Positions 36,579 to 46,825 of a DNA stretch of 64,000 nucleotides are shown here, piece by piece. A program made the translations under genes and the position numbers. Origin of the DNA: Mangrovimicrobium sp033283385 (lineage in GTDB: Bacteria > Pseudomonadota > Gammaproteobacteria > Pseudomonadales > Halieaceae); assembly GCA_033283385.1 (NCBI GenBank), contig JAWMQQ010000001.1, positions 2,108,001 through 2,172,000 on the forward strand. The letters run 5' to 3'. The stretch's first letter is position 1. The number at the start of each line of letters is the position of its first letter. The notes under the pieces were generated by a model. That model saw only the letters and a program-made list of their open reading frames with translations. It searched no databases and had not been told where the DNA came from.

Positions 36579-36639
36579 GCGTAACGCCGCAGGCTGCGGC
36601 GCGCGCAGTTTGCGCGTCCGTAGCCCTGACTTGTTATGG
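36579..36639 (-). other. Integron attC site 3
   Basis: A 61-base element with R'' CCATAAC and R' GTTACGC on the minus strand (each one mismatch from consensus) enclosing strong GC-rich hairpins (GCCGCAGGCTGCGGC and GCGCGCAGTTTGCGCG). It starts 11 bases after the stop of the zinc-ribbon membrane protein and ends before the toxin operator. Confidence 0.7.
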
Positions 36640-36650
36640 GATGAACAGAG

Positions 36651-36977
36651 CTATGCACTCTTATTGCTCCGCATTTTCATTAATAAAACCCTATTTGCAC
36701 GGTCCTCTTCATCGAATTCAACAGGCCATGCCAAAACCATAAATATGAAGGCCACTGGCAATGCCAAGAGTACCCACCAGGACTTGGCGACTAACGCGAG
36801 TATGAGCAGCCCCGCAATGAACGTTTGGAACAAGAAATCCAAACCCATATGTCCGAAGAAGCCTATTCTCTTATCTCGATAGCGAGCACCGCATTTTGAG
36901 CAAGTAGCTTTTCCAAATGCTCCTTTAATCTTCGCCTTAGCATCAATCACTCCGACTTTACATATTCTGCAAATCAT
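36651..36977 (-). CDS. Zinc-ribbon membrane protein (cassette gene)
   Basis: A 108-residue protein with a short N-terminal metal-binding region, CRIC at 3-6 and CSKC at 26-29, and two membrane helices (FLFQTFIAGLLILALVA and WWVLLALPVAFIFMVLAW) followed by an acidic then basic tail. The four cysteines would bind one zinc. No specific family is recognised. It is the first full gene of the cassette cluster in transcription order. Confidence 0.75.
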   Translation of the reverse strand: MICRICKVGVIDAKAKIKGAFGKATCSKCGARYRDKRIGFFGHMGLDFLFQTFIAGLLILALVAKSWWVLLALPVAFIFMVLAWPVEFDEEDRANRVLLMKMRSNKSA

Positions 36978-36980
36978 CGA

Positions 36981-37027
36981 CTTTAACTTCGGCAGGTGCT
37001 CTTAGCAGGACCCCATAACAGTTAAGT
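36981..37027 (-). other. Possible attC remnant at the cluster edge
   Basis: On the minus strand ACTTAAC (exact R'' type) and GTTAAAG (one mismatch to R') stand 47 bases apart just before the zinc-ribbon gene. The interior is not palindromic and is short, so it may be a decayed attC or chance. The following 37028-37278 holds no gene or structure that I can support. Confidence 0.25.
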
Positions 37028-37278
37028 ACTGGGAATCGGTCAACATAACACCGACTCCCACTATGTAATCTGTCATTTGAAAATTGCACAGAAATCAACC
37101 TCCTGTCGAAAGCGCGTCCTTACATAGGGAGAATTGCTCCCCCTATCTACAGCCTCGCCCGGTATCACACACGGGGTGGCCTGCTGCTTATTGAATCATT
37201 CTAGCTGAAATAGCCGCGGCCAGGCGAAAGCGGCCCTCTTCGTCCCTACTCCTGGAGCGAGATGATTGGCGGCGAAAT

Positions 37279-37626
37279 TCAGTCGTTGCTCGCGACTTGG
37301 CTCGTGTCAGTTCTTACGGATTCAACTGCTGGCTCACCCAGCAGTTCATCCAGCCCGGCCAGGTGCAGTAGCGAACGCAGCGCCTCCGGCACGTTGTCAA
37401 AAGCCAGCACCTTGCCCGCCTCCAGCGCAGACCGCCGCCAACCGAGCATCAGCGCAACACCCGCACTGTTGCTGCGAGTCACCCCCGCAAGGTCCAGCCT
37501 GCACTGCGCGGGCGCCTCGTCCCGCAACCACTGGCTGCCCTGCTTCAGCGCGCGCTCGGCGCCGGCGAAGTCGAGTTCGCCGCCAACCTGCAGGGTATCG
37601 CCGGCGGCGCTGAGCGTTGTGCTCAT
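37279..37626 (-). CDS. mlaB: STAS-domain protein MlaB
   Basis: A 115-residue single STAS domain. The typical pattern is LQVGGELDFAGAERALKQG, then RLDLAGVTRSNSAGVALMLGWRRSALEAG with the conserved Asp..Ser-Ala-Gly segment, then a final helix EALRSLLHLAGLDELL. MlaB binds the ATPase MlaF and is needed for stability of the MlaFEDB lipid transporter, which moves phospholipid between the outer and inner membranes. It is the last gene of the mla operon and overlaps mlaC by four bases. Confidence 0.92.
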   Translation of the reverse strand: MSTTLSAAGDTLQVGGELDFAGAERALKQGSQWLRDEAPAQCRLDLAGVTRSNSAGVALMLGWRRSALEAGKVLAFDNVPEALRSLLHLAGLDELLGEPAVESVRTDTSQVASND

Positions 37627-38393
37627 CCGCCCGACGCCTGCGAGCTGTCAGTGCTGGAACCACCATCCTGTTCAGCACCGCTATCCTGCGGATTCCCCTT
37701 CCAGTCCCGGCTCAGCATCATCTCGGCCCAGTGATCGACCACGTAGTCCACATCCCCATGGTTGTTCTCCACCGCCTCGGCAAACTGGCTGCGGTAGATC
37801 TGCCCCATGTTGATATCCTCGACGATCACGTTGATTACCAGCCAGCCGCCGTCCTTGCCCCGGCGCAGGCTGTACTGCGCGTGGTAGACCTGGTTGTCCT
37901 GGCTGTAGATGGTCTGGGTGACCATGGCCCTGTCGGGGTCGTCCGGGTCTATCTCCGCCGGTCCTACCTCGATACGGTTCGGCTCGAAGGACAGCATGGC
38001 GTCGCCGTACTTGGTAAACAGCACCTTCTTGATGGCGTCGGCGAAGCGGTAGACGCGCGCCTTGAAGGCCTTGCGCTCGGCGTCCGTCTCCAATGCCCGG
38101 TAGCGGTTGATACTGGCGTAGGTCGCCATCACGCCGCGGGCGAAATAGGTCATGTCCAGGACCTGGTCGAGCACGCCGGTAATCGCGGCGTAGTAGCGCT
38201 GCGGGTCGTCCTTGGCGTAGCTGCGCGCCTGCTTGGATATGGCCAGCAACTGGTCGGTGGCATCCTGGATCATGACGTCAGGCTTGTCCCGAGGGATCGG
38301 CGTTGCGGCAGTCACTGGCAGGCAGAGGCACACCAGCATCAGCAGGGCGAGAAGTGTTGCCGGGTGGTGACGTCTGTGCGCAACGCTGACCAT
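37623..38393 (-). CDS. mlaC: Phospholipid-binding protein MlaC
   Basis: A 256-residue periplasmic lipid carrier. A signal peptide (LLALLMLVCLCLPVTAA) is followed by the Ttg2D/MlaC fold: DVMIQDATDQLLAISKQ, YFARGVMATYASINRYRALETDAERKAFKARVYRF and the later strands VNVIVEDINMGQIYRSQFAEAV, the last being the family signature. The C-terminus has a low-complexity Ser/Gly tail. MlaC shuttles phospholipid between the outer-membrane MlaA complex and MlaFEDB. It shares one base with the mlaD stop (TGATG). Confidence 0.92.
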   Translation of the reverse strand: MVSVAHRRHHPATLLALLMLVCLCLPVTAATPIPRDKPDVMIQDATDQLLAISKQARSYAKDDPQRYYAAITGVLDQVLDMTYFARGVMATYASINRYRALETDAERKAFKARVYRFADAIKKVLFTKYGDAMLSFEPNRIEVGPAEIDPDDPDRAMVTQTIYSQDNQVYHAQYSLRRGKDGGWLVINVIVEDINMGQIYRSQFAEAVENNHGDVDYVVDHWAEMMLSRDWKGNPQDSGAEQDGGSSTDSSQASGG

Positions 38394-38857
38394 CAGTTTT
38401 TCCCCATATTGCTCACGAATTTACCGATCAGGTCTTCCAGTACCAGTGCGGACTGGGTGTCGCGTATGACACCGCCATCGGCCAGCATATCCGGCTCGCC
38501 GCCCACGGATATACTGACGTACTGCTCGCCCAGCACGCCGGAGGTCTTGATCGCGGCGATGCTGTCGGTGGTCAGGTAGTCCACGTCCTTGTCGATGGCC
38601 ATGTCCACCACTGCGCGCACCGTCACCGGGTCGATGTGGATGCCGGTGACGTAGCCGACCACCACGCCGGCCACCTTCACCTGGGAGCGGTTGGTCAGCC
38701 CCGCCACGTTGTTGAAGCGCGCCTTCAGGTGGTAGGTGTCGCGGTGCGCCGATGACAGGCTGAGCCCGCTGACCTGGATGGCCAGGAAGGCCAGCGCGCA
38801 AATGCCCAGCAGCATGAACGCGCCCACGGTAATTTCGATATTTCGCTGTCGTTTCAT
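38393..38857 (-). CDS. mlaD: MCE-domain protein MlaD
   Basis: A 154-residue protein with one membrane helix (ITVGAFMLLGICALAFLAIQV) and a single MCE domain (YHLKARFNNVAGLTNRSQVKVAGVVVGYVTGI ... SGVLGEQYVSISVGGEPDMLADGGVI). MlaD forms the hexameric ring of the inner-membrane MlaFEDB complex through which lipid passes. Size is normal. It starts at the base after the mlaE stop. Confidence 0.95.
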   Translation of the reverse strand: MKRQRNIEITVGAFMLLGICALAFLAIQVSGLSLSSAHRDTYHLKARFNNVAGLTNRSQVKVAGVVVGYVTGIHIDPVTVRAVVDMAIDKDVDYLTTDSIAAIKTSGVLGEQYVSISVGGEPDMLADGGVIRDTQSALVLEDLIGKFVSNMGKN

Positions 38858-39640
38858 TCAATCGACTCCAAACATGACTGCGGTCAGCAGGAAATCCATG
38901 GCCAGCACTGCCAGCGAGGAAAACACCACGGTGCGCGTGGTGGCCACGCTGATGCCCTCGGAGGTCGGCTCCGCGTCGTAGCCCTCGAATACCGCGATCC
39001 AGGTCACCACGATGCCGAAGGCGAATGCCTTGATCACACCGTTGAGCACGTCCTCGCGGAACTCCACCACCTTCTGCATGTTCGACCAGAAGGAGCCGGG
39101 GTCCACCCCCAGCCAGTAGACGCCCACGGCGACCGCGCCGTAGATCGCCACCATGTTGAACACCTGGGCGAGGATGGGCATGGAGATGATCCCGGCCCAC
39201 AGTCTCGGGCGTATCACCCGACGCATGGGGTCCACGCCGATCATCTCCATGGCCGAAAGCTGCTCGGTAGCCTTCATCAGGCCGATCTCCGCGGTCAGCG
39301 CCGAGCCCGCGCGGCCGGCAAAGAGCAGCGCGGCGACCACCGGACCCAGTTCGCGCAGCAGGGTCAGCGACACCAGCTGCCCCAGCGCCGCCTCGGCGCC
39401 GAAGCGCACCAGCACCGTGTAGCCCTGCAGCGCCAGCACCATGCCGATCAGCACGCCGGAGACCATGATGATCACCAGCGAGAAAACCCCGACAAAATAC
39501 AGCTGGCGCAGCAACAGCGCGGGACCGTTGCGCCAGTCCGGCAGGCCCCACAGCGACTGCCAGCAGAGCACACCGGCGCGGCCGAAGGCGGCGGCCACCT
39601 CCAGCCCCGTCGCACCCAGTCGTTGCAGCATGCCAAGCAT
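38858..39640 (-). CDS. mlaE: MlaE lipid ABC transporter permease
   Basis: A 260-residue inner-membrane permease with five or six helices and the MlaE signatures LLRELGPVVAALLFAGRAGSALTAEIGLMKATEQLSAMEMIGVDP and EGYDAEPTSEGISVATTRTVV. The EQ-loop type coupling helix for the ATPase is visible in the first. It forms the membrane core of the Mla system with MlaD and MlaF. Spacing to both neighbours is zero to one base. Confidence 0.96.
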   Translation of the reverse strand: MLGMLQRLGATGLEVAAAFGRAGVLCWQSLWGLPDWRNGPALLLRQLYFVGVFSLVIIMVSGVLIGMVLALQGYTVLVRFGAEAALGQLVSLTLLRELGPVVAALLFAGRAGSALTAEIGLMKATEQLSAMEMIGVDPMRRVIRPRLWAGIISMPILAQVFNMVAIYGAVAVGVYWLGVDPGSFWSNMQKVVEFREDVLNGVIKAFAFGIVVTWIAVFEGYDAEPTSEGISVATTRTVVFSSLAVLAMDFLLTAVMFGVD

Positions 39641-40447
39641 TCAGGCGTCTCCCAGGGCCAGGTCCGCGCGGTAGGCGGGCGCGGGATAGTGGAACGGTAC
39701 CGGCCCGTCCGGCAGACCGCGCAGGAACTGCCGCACGCGTTCGTTCTCGCTGGCCACCACGGCCTCGGGCGTACCCTCGCCGATCACCTTGCCGTCCGCC
39801 AGCACGTAGCAGTAATCGCTGATGGACAGCGTTTCATCGATGTCGTGCGAGACAACCACGCAGGTGCAGCCCAGGGCCTCGTTCACCTTGCGTATAAGCT
39901 CGCGCAACATGCCCATGGAGATCGGGTCCTGGCCGACGAAGGGCTCGTCGTACATGATCAGCTCCGGGTCCAGCACGATGGCCCGGGCCAGGGCGGCGCG
40001 GCGCGCCATGCCGCCGGAGAGCTCCGAGGGCATCAGGTCGCGTGCCCCGCGCAGGCCCACCGCGTGCAGCTTGGTCAGCACCAGGTCGCGGATGATGCCC
40101 TCGGGCAATGTGGTGTGCACACGCAGCGGGAAGGCGACGTTCTCGTAGACGCTGAGGTCGGTAAACAGCGCGCCGGACTGGAACAGCATGCCCATGCGCC
40201 GTCGCTGCTCGAACAGTTCGCCGCGATCGAGGGTGGTGAGGTCGGTGCCGTCGAGCAGGATGCTGCCGCTGTCCGGTTGCAGCTGGCTGCCGATCAGGCG
40301 CAGCAGCGTGGTCTTGCCGCAGCCGCTGGGCCCCATGATGGCGGTGATCTTGCCGCGTTGTACATCGATGTCGATGCCGCTCAGGATGGCGCGCTCGCCG
40401 TGGCTGAAGTGCAGGTCGCGTATCTCGATCCAGTTGCTTCGGGCCAT
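39641..40447 (-). CDS. mlaF: MlaF lipid ABC transporter ATPase
   Basis: A 268-residue ABC ATPase beginning MARSNWIEIRDLHFSHGERA at 40447; the open frame upstream lies within trkA. Walker A is GPSGCGKTT, Q-loop MLFQSGALF, signature LSGGMARRAALARAI, Walker B LIMYDEPF followed by VGQDP, and the H-switch VVSHD. The diverged LSGGMARR is the MlaF form. It energises lipid movement by MlaE/MlaD. It starts eight bases after trkA, so it is probably transcribed with trkHA. Confidence 0.96.
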   Translation of the reverse strand: MARSNWIEIRDLHFSHGERAILSGIDIDVQRGKITAIMGPSGCGKTTLLRLIGSQLQPDSGSILLDGTDLTTLDRGELFEQRRRMGMLFQSGALFTDLSVYENVAFPLRVHTTLPEGIIRDLVLTKLHAVGLRGARDLMPSELSGGMARRAALARAIVLDPELIMYDEPFVGQDPISMGMLRELIRKVNEALGCTCVVVSHDIDETLSISDYCYVLADGKVIGEGTPEAVVASENERVRQFLRGLPDGPVPFHYPAPAYRADLALGDA

Positions 40448-40455
40448 TGTTGCTC

Positions 40456-41112
40456 TCAGTTCTCCAGTGCCTGGCACAGGTGTTTGCGCAGGTCGGGCGC
40501 GACATCCTGGTGGGTGAGGATTACGACCTCGTCGCCCTTGCGCAGTTTGCTGTCGGCATCGACAAAACCCATCTTGCCATCGCGGTACAGGCAGACGGCG
40601 CGCGCAGCCGCGGGGAGTTCCAGCGACGATAGCGCCCCGGCCTGTTCCGCCGAAACGATGAACGAAAATACGCTGGCATCGGCCTTGATTACCGGCGAGG
40701 CTTCCAACGTGTCGTGGGATTCGATGATATCCACGAGGTGGCGCGCCACCGCCTGCGAGGGCAGGACGATATTCTCCAGCCCCAGGGCGACGGCGACCTT
40801 CTCGAACTGCGGGTCTTCCAGCTTGGTGATGATATGCGGCACCTTCTCGACCTGGCCTACCAGCGCCGTGAGAATATTCTCCTGGTCCATGGCGGTGAGG
40901 CACAGCAGCACGTCGATGGCAGAGGTGTCCGCCTCGCGCAGGATATCCGGTCGGGTGCCGTCGCCATGAATCAGGCCGCAATCGAGCTCCGTACTGAGCT
41001 CCTCGATGCGGGCCTTGTCGCGCTCGATGATCACCACCTGGTGACCCTTCTTGATCAGCTGCCGCGCGGTCGCCACCGCGGTCGAACCCGCGCCCACCAT
41101 AACGATTCGCAT
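40456..41112 (-). CDS. trkA: Trk potassium uptake protein TrkA (single RCK unit)
   Basis: A 218-residue cytoplasmic regulator with a Rossmann fold starting MRIVMVGAGSTAVATARQL (GxGxxG), acidic residue in VVIIERD, then a C-terminal TrkA-C domain (LSSLELPAAARAVCLYRDGKMGFVDADSKLRKGDEVVILT). It is half the length of E. coli TrkA, which has two such units, and matches the single-unit Ktr-type regulator. It gates the channel subunit TrkH encoded directly upstream, with which it shares one base (TGATG). Confidence 0.93.
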   Translation of the reverse strand: MRIVMVGAGSTAVATARQLIKKGHQVVIIERDKARIEELSTELDCGLIHGDGTRPDILREADTSAIDVLLCLTAMDQENILTALVGQVEKVPHIITKLEDPQFEKVAVALGLENIVLPSQAVARHLVDIIESHDTLEASPVIKADASVFSFIVSAEQAGALSSLELPAAARAVCLYRDGKMGFVDADSKLRKGDEVVILTHQDVAPDLRKHLCQALEN

Positions 41113-42641
41113 CAGGCGCCACCCGCCGCGGCGCGGCCGTTGTTCGCGGCCCGTCCGCGCCAGGTCATCGGGCTGAGCAGTACCAGCACGGCGATGATCT
41201 CCAGGCGTCCCAGCCACATGTCGACGCACAGCACGGCCTTGAGCACGTCGGGCAGGCCGGCGGATGACAGGCCGCTGGACAGTCCCACCGTCGCCAGCGC
41301 CGAGACCACCTCGAAAAGAGAATCCATGGGATCGTAGTCGTACAGGACGAAGAGCAGCCAAGATACCATGATCGTCGCGGCGAACAACAGGAACAGCGCC
41401 AGCGAGTTGGTGACCAGGCCCTCGTCGAGCTCCATGTCGCCCAGGCGCGGGCGCGACCAGGCGTGCGGCGGCAGGCGCGTCTGCCGCAGCATGTACTGCA
41501 CGATGCGCAGGAAGACCAGCACCCGCAGCAGCTTGACCCCGCCCGCCGTCGAGCCCAGTCCGCCGCCGGTCAGCATGGCGAGTATCAGCACCAGCTCGAC
41601 GCCGTGGCCCAGTTGGCCGATATCCAGCGACGCGAAGCCGGTTGTCGACTGGGCCGAGAAGCCCAGCACCACGCCGTGCAGCAAGGCCTGCGACCGCGGC
41701 AGCCCGCTTTCGAATTCCAGCAACAGGGCCAGGACCAGCGCCACCAGCGCGCCGAAAGCCAGTAGCGCACGCAGCTGCACGTCCGCCAGCAGCTTGCCGA
41801 ACTGGCCACGCGCCGCGAACAGGTAGGTGAGCAGCGGTACCGCGCCCAGGGTACTGACAGCGATCACGGTGAGTTGCGCGCCCGGGCCGCCGAGGCCGGC
41901 GAGACTGTTGTCGAAGCTGGAAAAACCGCCGGTGGAAACCGCGGCCAGGGCGTGCACGAGGGCGACAAAGGCGTTGCCGGTCACCAGCCACAGGGCGGCG
42001 AAGCCGATCAGCGATACCAGCAGGTAGATGTACAGGATGCGCGAGGCGAAATGCCGGGCGGAAGTGATCGCCTCGACGTTCTGCTGCTCCAGGCCGGCGA
42101 GGCGCCGCGCTACCGGGCCGGGCTCCAGCCACAGGGGCACCAGCGCGGTGATGCCCAGGCCGCCAATCCACTGCAGCCAGGCGCGGGAGAACAGGAAGGC
42201 GGGCGGTGTGTCCTGCACGTGGGACAGCGTACTGAGGCCGGTGGTGGTGATGCCGGAGACCGCCTCGAACAGCGCGTCGACATAGCCCAACCCGCCCTCC
42301 ATCAGCGGCCAGGCCACCAGGAAGGGCGGCGCGATGAATACGATGGCAGTGATGGCGAGCCCCTCGTTGGTCTGCAGGTGCTCGCCGCGGGGTTTCAGCG
42401 ACAGCGGTACCGATACCGCCACCAGCGCGACGATCACCACCGCGTAGCGCAGCGCCATGGTCATCTCGCCGGTCACCAGCGCAACCCCCGCGGGCACCGC
42501 AAACAACACGGCCAGCGCGATACCGATCTGGCCGATATAGGGGGCCATCGCCCCGGGGCGCGCCGGCAGGCGCAGAATTTCGTAGGAGGCCTCGCCCGGC
42601 ATGTCCTGTATTGATCCGTGCTTTCCAGTGGGCAATAGCAT
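41112..42641 (-). CDS. trkH: Trk potassium uptake channel subunit TrkH
   Basis: A 509-residue membrane channel with four M1-P-M2 repeats. The selectivity-filter segments with their glycines are visible as SGITTTGLS, AVSTGGFSSF, SAQSTTGFAS and SALATVGLSSG. The gating-loop segment GGGLGSTAGGVKLLRVLV follows the third repeat. The start is uncertain: MLLPTGKHGS at 42641 or MPGEASYEIL at 42602; neither has a clear ribosome site. It imports potassium with TrkA, and is the first gene of a seven-gene run trkHA-mlaFEDCB. Confidence 0.95.
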   Translation of the reverse strand: MLLPTGKHGSIQDMPGEASYEILRLPARPGAMAPYIGQIGIALAVLFAVPAGVALVTGEMTMALRYAVVIVALVAVSVPLSLKPRGEHLQTNEGLAITAIVFIAPPFLVAWPLMEGGLGYVDALFEAVSGITTTGLSTLSHVQDTPPAFLFSRAWLQWIGGLGITALVPLWLEPGPVARRLAGLEQQNVEAITSARHFASRILYIYLLVSLIGFAALWLVTGNAFVALVHALAAVSTGGFSSFDNSLAGLGGPGAQLTVIAVSTLGAVPLLTYLFAARGQFGKLLADVQLRALLAFGALVALVLALLLEFESGLPRSQALLHGVVLGFSAQSTTGFASLDIGQLGHGVELVLILAMLTGGGLGSTAGGVKLLRVLVFLRIVQYMLRQTRLPPHAWSRPRLGDMELDEGLVTNSLALFLLFAATIMVSWLLFVLYDYDPMDSLFEVVSALATVGLSSGLSSAGLPDVLKAVLCVDMWLGRLEIIAVLVLLSPMTWRGRAANNGRAAAGGA

Positions 42642-42788
42642 AGACGAGGCGCCCGGGCGGCGACAGCGTGGCGAAGTCGACGCCCCAGCGGATATCCGCT
42701 AATGTAGGCCCCTGTTCACAGCCAGCGATCCAGCCATGCCCGCACCTGTCCTTCCCCGCCACGCCAACATCGAACAGGGTATCGCCCG

Positions 42789-43259
42789 ATGAGCCTGGGC
42801 CTGTTTCCGCAGCTGGACCTGGACCACATCTACTTTTCCCGCGCGGATGTGAACGAGGACTTCGGCAGCTTCTCCAAACACAGCTTCGTACTCGACGATC
42901 GCGAGTGGCCATCGGTCGAGCACTACTACCAGGCGATGAAGTTCGAATCGGAAGAAGAACGGGAAAAAATCCGCGCCGCGGACCACCCGAAAAAAGCCCG
43001 CAAGCTGGGCCGCAGCCGCCTGCGCAAGCTGCGCAGGGACTGGCGCGAGGTCAAGCGCGTCTACATGACGCGCGCGCTGTACACCAAGTGCAAGGCCTGG
43101 CCGGAAATCGCCGAGAAACTGCTCGCCACCGGCGAGAAGCCGCTGGTAGAGAACAGCCAGTACGACTACTACTGGGGCTGCGGCCGCGACCGTCGCGGCG
43201 ATAATAACTATGGGAAAATCCTGATGAACGTGCGCGAGAAACTGCGCTCGGAGACCTGA
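42789..43259 (+). CDS. NADAR family protein (YbiA-like)
   Basis: A 156-residue protein of the NADAR (YbiA/DUF1768) superfamily, N-glycosidases acting on ADP-ribose-containing or early riboflavin-pathway compounds. The family pattern is clear: YFSRADVNEDFGSFSKHSFVLDDREWPSVEHYYQAMKFES, then KKARKLGR and the C-terminal YYWGCGRDRRGDNNYGKILMNVRE, with conserved Glu in SVEHYYQ and the WGxGxDxxGxNxLGKxLM-type motif. One base after its stop begins the P450 gene, an unusual partner. Whether it removes an ADP-ribose mark or repairs a damaged flavin intermediate is unknown. Confidence 0.88.
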   Translation: MSLGLFPQLDLDHIYFSRADVNEDFGSFSKHSFVLDDREWPSVEHYYQAMKFESEEEREKIRAADHPKKARKLGRSRLRKLRRDWREVKRVYMTRALYTKCKAWPEIAEKLLATGEKPLVENSQYDYYWGCGRDRRGDNNYGKILMNVREKLRSET

Positions 43260-43260
43260 G

Positions 43261-44523
43261 ATGAGCCACTACGAAGAAATCGACATGTTCAACGACATGT
43301 CCCTGCTCGAGGACCCCTACCCCTATTACGAGTACCTCCGCTCGAAGGGCCCTGCGGTTTACCTGCCCAAGCACAACGTGGTGGCGGTGACCGGCTACCG
43401 CGAGGGCCTGCCCCTGTTCTCCAACCCCGAGGTGTTCTCGGCCGCCAACGCGGTGACCGGCCCCTTCCCGCCCCTGCCGTTCACCCCCGAGGGCGATGAC
43501 ATCACGGAACAGCTCGCCGCCCACCGCGAGGAGATGTCGCACTCCGGGTTGATCATGACCGAGGACCCGCCGCAGCACACCCGCACCAAGTCGCTGATGA
43601 TGGGCATGATCACCCCGGTGCGGCTGAAGGAAAACGAGACATTCATGTGGGAGCTGGCCGACCGGCTCATCGACGAGTTCATCGGACGCGGCAGCTTCGA
43701 GGCGATCATGGATTACGGCCAGCCCTATGCCACCCTGGTAATAGCCGACCTGCTGGGCGTACCCGCGGAAGACCACTCCAACTTCCGCATGCTGCGCTCC
43801 GGCCTGCCCGGCCAGATCGGCGGCGAGACAACGGTGGTGCGCGACCCGCTCGAGCAGATCGGCATACAGTTTTACGGCTACATCCAGGACCGTCGCGAGA
43901 ACCCGCGCGACGACGTGCTGACCCGCATGTCGCAGGTGAAGTATCGCGACGGCTCCACGCCCTCGGTCATCGACGTGGTGAAAACCGCCACGTTCATGTT
44001 CGGCGCCGGCCAGCACACCACCGTGCTGCTGATCGCCAGCGCGCTGCGCATGCTGGCGGAAAATCAGGAGCTGCAGGCGCAGCTTCGCGCGGACCGCAGC
44101 CTGATCCCGAAATTCGTCGAGGAAGTCCTGCGCCTGCAGAGCCCGGTGAAGGGCGACTACCGGCTGGTGACGAAGACCACGACCGTCGGCGACCTGGAGG
44201 TCAAGGCCGGTACCACGGTGATGCTGCTGGTGGCGGCGATGAACCGCGACCCGGCGGTGTTCGAGGACCCGCACAGTGTGCGCCTGGATCGCAGCAACGC
44301 GGGCGAGCAGGTGGCCTTCGGCCGCGGCGTCCACGCCTGCGCGGGGTCACCGCTGGCACGTGCGGAGGCCAAGGTCAGCCTGGAGCGCCTGTTCGACCGG
44401 CTCGCCGATATCCGTATCGACGCCTCGAAGCACGGGGCCCCCGGGGCGCGGCGCTTCGAGTACGAACCCACCTACACGCTGCGCGGCCTCAAGGAACTGC
44501 ACCTCGAGTTCACGGCGGCCTGA
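43261..44523 (+). CDS. Cytochrome P450 with His in place of the I-helix acid
   Basis: A 420-residue soluble P450. ExxR appears as EEVLRLQSP, and the haem loop is FGRGVHACAG with Cys360. The I-helix reads FGAGQHTTVLL: the acid of the usual AGxD/ET pair is replaced by His252 while the threonine is kept, which could change proton delivery during oxygen activation. C-helix HTRTKSLMMGM is normal. It starts one base after the NADAR stop and is followed four bases after its own stop by a ferredoxin gene, so the three are co-expressed. No reductase is nearby. Substrate unknown. Confidence 0.95.
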   Translation: MSHYEEIDMFNDMSLLEDPYPYYEYLRSKGPAVYLPKHNVVAVTGYREGLPLFSNPEVFSAANAVTGPFPPLPFTPEGDDITEQLAAHREEMSHSGLIMTEDPPQHTRTKSLMMGMITPVRLKENETFMWELADRLIDEFIGRGSFEAIMDYGQPYATLVIADLLGVPAEDHSNFRMLRSGLPGQIGGETTVVRDPLEQIGIQFYGYIQDRRENPRDDVLTRMSQVKYRDGSTPSVIDVVKTATFMFGAGQHTTVLLIASALRMLAENQELQAQLRADRSLIPKFVEEVLRLQSPVKGDYRLVTKTTTVGDLEVKAGTTVMLLVAAMNRDPAVFEDPHSVRLDRSNAGEQVAFGRGVHACAGSPLARAEAKVSLERLFDRLADIRIDASKHGAPGARRFEYEPTYTLRGLKELHLEFTAA

Positions 44524-44527
44524 GGCA

Positions 44528-44851
44528 ATGAGCATCCGCATCACTTTTATCGAGCCCTCCGGCGCCGAACGCCAGGTCGAGGCCGAGCCGGGCAAGTCGT
44601 TGATGGAAACCGCTGTCGCGAACTCGGTGGCGGGCATCATCGCCGAGTGCGGGGGCAATTGCGCCTGCGGCACCTGCCGGGTGTTTGTCGCCCGGTCGCT
44701 GTGGCCGCAGACGGGGGCCCCCGTCGAACCTGAAACGTCGATGCTGGAATTTCTCGACGAGGCCAATCCCGAGCTGCGGCTGTCCTGCCAGATCGAGGTT
44801 ACCGGGGCCTGCGACGGGCTGGTGGTGCGGGTCTCCCCCGAGCAGCGCTGA
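44528..44851 (+). CDS. 2Fe-2S ferredoxin (P450 partner)
   Basis: A 107-residue adrenodoxin/putidaredoxin-type ferredoxin. The cluster cysteines are in CGGNCACGTCRVF (Cys-x5-Cys-x2-Cys) and the fourth in RLSCQIEV. MSIRITFIEPSGAERQVEAEPGKSLMETAV is the normal start of the family. The gene begins four bases after the P450 stop and would pass electrons to that P450 from a separate reductase. Confidence 0.95.
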   Translation: MSIRITFIEPSGAERQVEAEPGKSLMETAVANSVAGIIAECGGNCACGTCRVFVARSLWPQTGAPVEPETSMLEFLDEANPELRLSCQIEVTGACDGLVVRVSPEQR

Positions 44852-44881
44852 TCGGTCCGGCAGGTTTGTCGCCGGCAGGGC

Positions 44882-46690
<1,809 letters not shown>

Positions 46691-46825
46691 GGCGCCGCAG
46701 TATACCGCACTCCGGCTCCGGGCTCGCCGGTCGATTGCGATCTTTCGCGGCCTGTGGGCGGTCCCATTCGGCCGCCGCAGCCGGTACAATGCGGCGATTC
46801 GACGTGACCCGCAGAGCCCCACACC

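Larger units (their letters stand above)
33919..37027 (-). mobile_element. Integron cassette cluster without visible integrase
   Basis: A run of small minus-strand genes, markedly AT-richer than the flanks, is punctuated by three good attC sites (35045-35131, 35882-35939, 36579-36639) and two degenerate ones at the ends. Each gene ends inside or just before an attC R'' box and the next starts shortly after the R' box. No integrase gene or attI is visible on either side, so this fits a cluster of attC sites lacking an integrase. All cassettes point the same way. Confidence 0.75.

Noticed and set aside
37028..37278. Search for an integrase or attI at the upstream edge of the cassette cluster
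   Set aside because: No tyrosine-recombinase frame or recognisable attI core was found, and the next gene is mlaB.
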